A DNA stretch of 64,000 nucleotides from NCBI GenBank assembly GCA_947626195.1, contig CANQRF010000006.1, forward strand, positions 1 to 64,000. The letters run 5' to 3'. Positions 58,436-64,000 of this stretch are shown here, one piece after another (position 1 is the first letter of the stretch; every line of letters begins with the position of its first letter). The notes beneath the pieces were generated by a model. It was not told where the DNA came from and made no database searches. It worked only from the letters and a program-made list of their open reading frames with translations. The position numbers were made by a program, and so were the translations under genes. Source of the stretch: an uncultured Eggerthellaceae bacterium. Lineage in GTDB: Bacteria > Actinomycetota > Coriobacteriia > Coriobacteriales > Eggerthellaceae.

Positions 58436-59740
58436 CTACTTGAGCCAGAGTTCTGTGTTTTCTATAAGATAAAGGGGAACATTCGTCAGCCAATCCTGCT
58501 CGCGATAGTCAGACAACGAGAAACGCAAAGCGCAGACAGTCGGGTATTTCTCCTTGAAGCTGCGCAAGCTCTTGGCCCGCAAATTCTCCTCTGCCTTCAC
58601 CTCAATGGCGTAGATCACGCCTGCGTTCTGGACGAGGAAATCGACCTCGCCGCGAGAATTATCCGCTGACCAGTAAAAGGGGGTGAGCCCACAGGCGGCT
58701 ATGAGCTCTTGACACACATACTGCTCGGTCAGTGCGCCCTTGAACTCTTCGAGCAGCGCGTTTCCGTTAAGAATGCTGCCGCCGTCAACATCGCCCATAG
58801 CTCCGAGAAGCCCAACGTCGAGAGCAAAGACCTTGAACGCGCTGGGGTCTCGATATGCCTTAAGCGGTATTCCCGGTTTGGTGATGCGGGGGACTTGATA
58901 GATAAGTCCGGCCTGCCTGAGCCACGTGAGCGCGCTCTCGAAATCCTTTGCGCGTGCCCCTTTCGCGATACGACCGAAAATGAACTTTTTGTTCTCTTGG
59001 GACAGGTGCGTGACGATGGAATCCCAAACAGCGTAAACACGCTCAGCTTCACGCGGGGGAATGTGCTTAGAGAAATCGCGTTCATAATCAGCCAATATTC
59101 TCTGTTGGATAGCGCGTGCTGCTTGATAGTCCCTTCTTTTGAGGAAGGCGCTCACCGCCTCGGGCATACCGCCGACATAGTAGTAGTTTTTTAAAAGAGT
59201 GATTGCCTGTGATCTGAATGCTTGGACGAGCGAGACGTCAGAGCTTTGAAGCGCGTCAAGGAACGATCGTCCCTCCGCTGCGAGGACAAACTCGTCGAAG
59301 GAGAGCGGGTAGAGATCAAGCGTCTCCACCTTTCCCACAGGAAACCCCGTTCCGCTTTGAAGGAGAATGCCCAAAAGCGATCCTGCGGCAATGATGGAGA
59401 ATTGGCGGGGATCCTCGGCGAAGTATTTGAGGGCCGTGAGGGCCTTGGGGTTTTCTTGCACCTCGTCAAACACGATAAGCGTGGAAGCAGGATCGATGGA
59501 AACCCGCGTTTGCAGTTGGATGCCATCGAGAAGAGTATCGATGTTGTACCCTTCGTCGAACAGGTTGCGCATGGCTCTATTGTTGTCCATGTTCACATAG
59601 GCAACGTTTTTGTAATGGCGCTTTCCGAATTCTTGGATGAGCCACGTCTTGCCCGTCTGACGGGCGCCGTTGATTATGAGGGGCTTTCTGAGGGGATTGC
59701 TCTTCCAAGCTTCAAGATCGTGCATAAGGAAACGCTCCAT
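58436..59740 (-). CDS. AAA_14/DUF4143 NTPase with nuclease-like C-terminus (second copy)
   Basis: A 434-aa protein of the same family as 21680-22867 but of a different subgroup. Walker A GARQTGKTW (25-33), Walker B LIVFDEVQ (about 89-96). C-terminus: RGEVDFL ... AIEVKAE (about 363-384), again a D...E-x-K nuclease-like pattern. Its upstream region carries three direct repeats of about 31 bp. Function unknown. Confidence 0.8.
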   Translation of the reverse strand: MERFLMHDLEAWKSNPLRKPLIINGARQTGKTWLIQEFGKRHYKNVAYVNMDNNRAMRNLFDEGYNIDTLLDGIQLQTRVSIDPASTLIVFDEVQENPKALTALKYFAEDPRQFSIIAAGSLLGILLQSGTGFPVGKVETLDLYPLSFDEFVLAAEGRSFLDALQSSDVSLVQAFRSQAITLLKNYYYVGGMPEAVSAFLKRRDYQAARAIQQRILADYERDFSKHIPPREAERVYAVWDSIVTHLSQENKKFIFGRIAKGARAKDFESALTWLRQAGLIYQVPRITKPGIPLKAYRDPSAFKVFALDVGLLGAMGDVDGGSILNGNALLEEFKGALTEQYVCQELIAACGLTPFYWSADNSRGEVDFLVQNAGVIYAIEVKAEENLRAKSLRSFKEKYPTVCALRFSLSDYREQDWLTNVPLYLIENTELWLK

Positions 59741-59785
59741 AACGCGCCTTTCTCCCGGGAGGTTCCTTCAAGTATACAAAAACTC

Positions 59786-59870
59786 GAACGTAAAAGTGTG
59801 AAAACCAGCAAAAATAAGGACGTAAAAATGTGAAAATCGCACTTTTAAGGACGTAAAAATGCGAAAACGC
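59786..59870 (-). repeat. Three direct repeats with 31-32 bp period upstream of the second DUF4143 gene
   Basis: GAACGTAAAAGTGTGAAAA, GGACGTAAAAATGTGAAAA and GGACGTAAAAATGCGAAAA begin at 59786, 59818 and 59849, 32 and 31 bases apart (three helical turns). The 19-bp core differs at only a few positions while the intervening 12 bases do not match. The first unit starts 45 bases before the ATG. Confidence 0.85.
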
Positions 59871-59913
59871 CATCATCACGGCTGCCTCAAAGAAATGCTT
59901 ATGTGAATGACGT

Positions 59914-61446
59914 TTAAAGACGTGCTTCAATAAAATCAATGAGTTCTTGGCGAGTATGTACCTCAAGCTTGCGATAGAGATTCTTCCAGTGGCTTTTCAC
60001 GGTATTGAGGGAAATCACATCAAGTTCGGCTATTCGCTGAAGAGAATACCCTCGAAAAGCATATACAAGAATCTGTGTTTCCCTTGCTGTCAATCCACGT
60101 TCCCGCGAAATCTGGCCGAGCGTTTCGTCGGGAATAGACACCAATCCAGTGATTGATGCATGAGTTGCTGCATCCTCAGATATTATTCTTCTCTCGATGG
60201 TGTACAAAGTCGAGTTGTTTAGTTCCTGATATTCAGTCCCTAAATCATCTTCCTCATTCCAATCGGGAACAGGCTCCAGATCGAAGCTTCTTACAACAAG
60301 GATGCCTAAAACAATCACAAGAGCTATGACTGAAATTGCGCTGAGGGCAATGGCAAGCATTGCTGTTCCCGAGGTTGCCGTTACGCCAATCAGCGAAAAA
60401 AAGAATGGGACAATCCAAGTTCCGAGCACGCAGGAAACAACTACCGGCCCTATATAGAGGATGCTAAAATTCCAATAAGCGACACGACAATCGAAAGAAT
60501 CACGTACAAGCAAAAAGACCACGAGCACCTCGACGCATGTTCGACAACTGGTCACTACCGCGATGCCCACGGCTTTAATTGCTCCAACTTGCAATCCCAG
60601 AAGAACCATGCCGCTCACAAGTGCCACTGCCAACGTAAGTCCGATTGCAAAAGCCGCCTTACGTTCATTGCGTGAACGGTAGAGAGCGACAAAAGCTGCC
60701 GCAATCACAACGATGCTCAATAAGTATTTCAACCAGAGCGTAAATTCAGGCAAATCATCTTGAGGCGTGCAAACGAGAATCGTATCGCCCAATAGACCTA
60801 TTAAAACGAGAAGTATAAGCAGCGTACCCGATGGAGGTACGCCAAAATAAGAGAGCGGTGCGAGAGTGCCGACGGGAACAGAAGGGCGTAAATGGGGTTC
60901 AAGTGGGAAAGAAGCCGAAGAACCTGCGCTGTTATCTCCGAGCTTGTAGCACAGACCTGCAAGTATTGGCACGAGTATGGTAAAAGCCTCCGGGAAAGGG
61001 GAAAGTGAGAACATGACCAGACCCAGGAAAAAGCTGAGCACCATTGACCCAAAGAGCTGAGCCATAAGTATCCAGTCGTCGGAAACGCCCGTCAGGGCAA
61101 GTCGTGTGTACCAAGCCAGCATTATTACAGCATTCCCCATACCTGCTCCGAAAGCTATAAGGCAAGCCGTAGGGGAATCAACGTCCCACCAACTGGCATA
61201 AAGGGCAAGGTGCTGAAGGGCAATAAGGGCTGAAGAGGCAATAGCGCAAGCAATGACGATACATCCTGATTGGTTCCTCAAGAGAAACTGTTCCATGGAT
61301 TGCGGCTTTAGCACCGTAGTTGCTGCGACAGTGGCCAACGCGATCACAAAAAAGAACAGCGAAACGCTTCCCGTAGGGAAGAGGGTTGTCACGTTGGGAA
61401 AACGAAGCACTTGCCAAAAGAGGGCCATGCCTATGACAGTGGTCAC
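59914..61446 (-). CDS. LuxR-family regulator with large membrane domain
   Basis: A 510-aa protein with about 12 hydrophobic segments (residues 1-400) and a C-terminal LuxR/FixJ-type HTH: LTARETQILVYAFRGYSLQRIAELDVISLNTVKSHWKNLYRKL. These 12-helix LuxR regulators are a hallmark of Eggerthellaceae and are usually beside the reductase gene they control, here the divergent flavoprotein at 61757. The start is uncertain: GTG 61446 has no ribosome site, and the next internal ATG is 61428. Confidence 0.85.
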   Translation of the reverse strand: MTTVIGMALFWQVLRFPNVTTLFPTGSVSLFFFVIALATVAATTVLKPQSMEQFLLRNQSGCIVIACAIASSALIALQHLALYASWWDVDSPTACLIAFGAGMGNAVIMLAWYTRLALTGVSDDWILMAQLFGSMVLSFFLGLVMFSLSPFPEAFTILVPILAGLCYKLGDNSAGSSASFPLEPHLRPSVPVGTLAPLSYFGVPPSGTLLILLVLIGLLGDTILVCTPQDDLPEFTLWLKYLLSIVVIAAAFVALYRSRNERKAAFAIGLTLAVALVSGMVLLGLQVGAIKAVGIAVVTSCRTCVEVLVVFLLVRDSFDCRVAYWNFSILYIGPVVVSCVLGTWIVPFFFSLIGVTATSGTAMLAIALSAISVIALVIVLGILVVRSFDLEPVPDWNEEDDLGTEYQELNNSTLYTIERRIISEDAATHASITGLVSIPDETLGQISRERGLTARETQILVYAFRGYSLQRIAELDVISLNTVKSHWKNLYRKLEVHTRQELIDFIEARL

Positions 61447-61756
61447 GATATGCTCAAGTGAAATTTGATTATCGTCCCTCTTCGTAGTGCCCCCTTATGA
61501 TGAGGTGATCCCCCTTATTCATACTATCATGAGCGACCTTCGGTGATGACGGTGACAGTGCTTAAGAGATGTTTTGAGATGAAAAACCACCCCACAGGGG
61601 TGACGTAAAACGATTTCCCCACAGAGGGGTGTTTGCCGATTTTCCTCCTTGCCTAGACTTCAAGGAGCAAGCCAAAAGTCAGCAGGCCTCTATCGTTTAT
61701 CTGATCAACGGCATTGCAAGAGAACCCTATATCGCTTAAGCAAGGAGGAAATACAC
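61447..61756. other. Regulatory intergenic region of the LuxR/flavoprotein pair
   Basis: 310 bases, no gene. Near the LuxR gene there are two copies of CCCCCTTAT at 61490-61498 and 61510-61518, 20 bp apart. Further on lie two CCCC-GGGG dyads (61588-61629), then a promoter for the flavoprotein gene. Confidence 0.65.
61588..61659 (+). promoter_or_regulatory. Flavoprotein promoter with two upstream dyads
   Basis: Dyad 1: CACCCC-ACA-GGGGTG (61588-61602). Dyad 2: CCCC-ACAGA-GGGG (61617-61629). Both share CCCCACAG. Directly after comes TTTGCC (61632-61637), 16 bases, then TAGACT (61654-61659). The dyads are where an activator of the LuxR type would bind. Confidence 0.6.
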
Positions 61757-64000
61757 ATGCGTTCATTGAACAAGGACGATCGCAAAAGCGTAGGCAACGA
61801 ATCGCCCAAAGGGATTAATCACTTTACACCTACACGACGTGGATTTATTCAAGGCACCGTCGCCTTGGCCGGCGTCGCGGGCATCGCTGGCTTGTCCGCA
61901 GGGGCCCTTACTGGCTGCTCCCAAAATGGCACCCAAAAGGAAGGTTCAGAAGGAGGCGGAGCCAAAGGCAGCGTTTCTTTCGAGCCGGGCACATATGAGG
62001 GAAGAGGCGAGGGCAAGCACGGTACTATCGTAGCTGAGGTAACATTTTCAAATGATGCCATCGAGTCGATCGAAGTGAAAAGCCATGCAGAAACCGCAGA
62101 TATAAGCGATATTCCGCTCAGTGTCATTCCGCAAGCAGTTGTTGCCACTCAATCTCTTGGCGTCGATACAGTTTCGGGCGCAACGTTGTCTTCCCTCGGC
62201 ATCATCGCCGCTATCGCTGATGCGGCAACTCAAGCTGGAGCCAACGAGCAATCGTTGCGCAATGTTCCCGCCGATTATGAGACGACGCAAACCATGACTC
62301 CCGGCACCTATCGGGCAAGCGCATATGGCAAGTGGAAGAAGAACTCCATCGAAGGTGAACGGCATGGTTGCCCTGCGGTAATCGAGCCAACAGAGGTTGA
62401 GGTAACAGTGAGCGCTGATAAGATCGAATCGATTGAAGTGCTCAGTTGCTCGGATACGCCAGGCTTTAAAGATCCCGCTATCGATCTTATGCCGCAGCGT
62501 ATCGTGGAGGCCCAGTCGCTCTATGTCGATACGGTTTCCGGAGCCACATTCACGGCGGCGGCCATCGCCTCTGCTACATGCAAATGCCTTCAAGAAGCCG
62601 GAGCTGATCTTGTTGGATTCGCGAAAAGCACGCCGAGATCGGAGGCTACCGAGGAACTTTCCTGTGACCTCGTTATCGTCGGAGCCGGTCTCACCGGAAC
62701 CTCAGCTGCCTTAAGGGCCTCTGATGCTGGGATCGACACCATTATTATCGAACGTACCCATCGCGTTTCAGGGACAGGCGCTTGTTCATCGGGGCCTTTC
62801 GCGGTAGAGGCAGCAATGGATGCACCGGCCGGTATGACTATGACAGCTGATGAGGCATTTGCTATCCGCATGCAGGAGGATCAAGGACGAACGAATGCCC
62901 CGCTGGTACGTCTCATTATCCATAATACCGGTCAAATGATTGACTGGATTCAAGAGCGCTGGGACGCCATCGGCGAGCACGGATTTGAGGCCGAAGCACA
63001 GCTCGATCCAATGGATCTTATTCATTATTACGGAAGAGGCACAGATAAATTCCAGCATCTCTATGATTCGTATATTTTGCCAGCGGGCACCGAAGTGGTG
63101 TTCGGTTGCGATTTAACGGATATCGTTACTGACGATAATGGGGCTGTTACCACTGTAGTTGGAACCAAAGAAGACGGAACAGTGGTCAATGTATCTTGCA
63201 AAGCCGTGTTGCTTTGCACCGGTGGCTTTGGTGGAAATACAAGCATGATGGAAGAACGGCTTAATGGCGTGTTTGACAATGTGGGCCTTTCTTCCAACAC
63301 GGGTGATGCTATCGTGCTCTGCGAGAAGCTCGGATGCAAAATATCGGACGACCTTGCGCCCGGATTGGCGGAATTTTGCAGCAACGACGTAGTTGATTAC
63401 TATGCGGGCTACATGAAGTTCATTAACCAGCTGGGCTTTCTTATGCTGGATCCAGCAGGTGCCCGTTTTATGAACGAAGAGCTCTGCCTCACTGAATCTA
63501 ACAGCATTGGAGCTGCTGCAATGCGACGTGCGACGTGGAGCTGGGTCATCCTCACGCAATCCGACCTCGAAAGCTTGCACACGCAAGGCGTTTGGGGGCA
63601 TCTCACGAAAGAATACTGCGATCAATACGCTATGCGCGATCGCATCATCGATCCCGTTTACACAACGATAATCGATGAGATGGAGCAATGCCTGGCTAGC
63701 GGGCAAGCCTTCAAGGCCGATACGTTGGAAGAGCTTTGCGAAGCCGTTGGTTTCAATGAATTGTCCTTCTCGGAATCAATGCAAGAATACCAGGAGGCAA
63801 TTGCCAATGGCAGCGATCCGTTGTTCGGGAAAGACCCACGCCTGCTTCATCCGCTTAGCGAAGGCCCTTTCTATGCTGTTCGCATTATCTCGCCAATCGA
63901 CAATACGTATAACGGTATCCGTATTGATACTTCTTTCCGCGCTCTTGATAGCGATCTCAAGCCCTCCTTCCCAGGCCTGTATCTCGCTGGCATGGATAGC
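61757..64000 (+). CDS. TAT-exported FMN/FAD reductase (fumarate-reductase-like flavoprotein), 3' end beyond window
   Basis: 748 codons are present and the frame is open at the window end. TAT signal: TRRGFIQGTVALAG (twin Arg at 27-28), ending in a lipobox-like LTGC. Two FMN-binding domains in tandem, each with DTVSGAT (Thr143 and Thr264), the site where ApbE attaches FMN. Then an FAD-binding domain (VIVGAGLTGTSAALRASDAG, residues 306-325) as in flavocytochrome/urocanate-reductase-like enzymes. The last codons read GLYLAGMDS. Such enzymes reduce an external electron acceptor in anaerobic respiration; which one is unknown. CAAGGAGG precedes ATG 61757. Confidence 0.9.
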   Translation, partial: MRSLNKDDRKSVGNESPKGINHFTPTRRGFIQGTVALAGVAGIAGLSAGALTGCSQNGTQKEGSEGGGAKGSVSFEPGTYEGRGEGKHGTIVAEVTFSNDAIESIEVKSHAETADISDIPLSVIPQAVVATQSLGVDTVSGATLSSLGIIAAIADAATQAGANEQSLRNVPADYETTQTMTPGTYRASAYGKWKKNSIEGERHGCPAVIEPTEVEVTVSADKIESIEVLSCSDTPGFKDPAIDLMPQRIVEAQSLYVDTVSGATFTAAAIASATCKCLQEAGADLVGFAKSTPRSEATEELSCDLVIVGAGLTGTSAALRASDAGIDTIIIERTHRVSGTGACSSGPFAVEAAMDAPAGMTMTADEAFAIRMQEDQGRTNAPLVRLIIHNTGQMIDWIQERWDAIGEHGFEAEAQLDPMDLIHYYGRGTDKFQHLYDSYILPAGTEVVFGCDLTDIVTDDNGAVTTVVGTKEDGTVVNVSCKAVLLCTGGFGGNTSMMEERLNGVFDNVGLSSNTGDAIVLCEKLGCKISDDLAPGLAEFCSNDVVDYYAGYMKFINQLGFLMLDPAGARFMNEELCLTESNSIGAAAMRRATWSWVILTQSDLESLHTQGVWGHLTKEYCDQYAMRDRIIDPVYTTIIDEMEQCLASGQAFKADTLEELCEAVGFNELSFSESMQEYQEAIANGSDPLFGKDPRLLHPLSEGPFYAVRIISPIDNTYNGIRIDTSFRALDSDLKPSFPGLYLAGMDS

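Overview
The window looks like chromosome from a high-GC actinobacterium of the class Coriobacteriia, most likely the Eggerthellales (Eggerthella/Slackia-like). This is inferred from gene content, not from a marker-gene search. The pointers are a 12-helix membrane LuxR regulator divergent from a TAT-exported FMN/FAD reductase, an actinobacterial SepIVA-like/DUF177/rpmF/rnc/smc/ftsY order, Vsr, Fe-S aldo-keto reductases and several DUF4143 NTPases.

Layout. 1-2.2 kb: a secreted GH5 glycosidase with S-layer-homology repeats, then tRNA-Thr(TGT) with a broken regulator tail against its 3' end. 2.3-6.1 kb: a phosphodiesterase, an HD-domain protein, an NTPase flanked by 10-bp-period repeats, and a GNAT acetyltransferase. 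6.3-21.6 kb: a co-directional housekeeping block for translation (ABC-F, trmL, rluB, der), chromosome segregation (scpA, scpB), aromatic amino acids (tyrA, aroA), cmk, ispH and phospholipid synthesis (plsC, plsY, gpsA). 21.7-24.3 kb: a DUF4143 NTPase with a 23-bp repeat array, a ferritin-like protein, and an O6-alkylguanine transferase homologue without its catalytic cysteine. 24.3-28.7 kb: rpe, a cysteine desulfurase, a PHP phosphatase, a zinc-ribbon coiled-coil protein and a haemolysin-III protein. 28.8-45.2 kb: a core block (rpmB, yloU-like, fakA-like, recG, rsmD, coaD, sepIVA-like, DUF177, clc, rpmF, plsX, rnc, smc, ftsY, dtd) whose order resembles Firmicutes. 45.3-64 kb: an accessory region with a DMT transporter, a secreted DNase, an AlbA/Schlafen-type regulator, Vsr, a phosphate transporter beside a PhoB/PhoR pair, an XRE regulator, YjbQ, a TetR-controlled membrane protein, an Fe-S aldo-keto reductase, a second DUF4143 NTPase and the LuxR/flavoprotein pair. 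The flavoprotein runs off the end of the window.

Co-operation. plsX, plsY, plsC, gpsA and a FakA-like kinase together make phosphatidate. SMC acts with ScpA and ScpB. FtsY is the SRP receptor. The phosphate transporter and the two-component genes share an intergenic region with three perfect 11-bp direct repeats resembling a PHO box.

The most striking unexplained structure is in the noncoding DNA. All three stand-alone NTPase genes are preceded by a private array of tandem direct repeats (10, 23 and 31-32 bp periods). A separate palindrome, GATGAGATA-N5-TATCTCATC, occurs twice in front of the AlbA-type regulator and once more about 8 kb away. Several genes also have a -10 hexamer only 6-9 bases before the ATG, which suggests leaderless transcripts.
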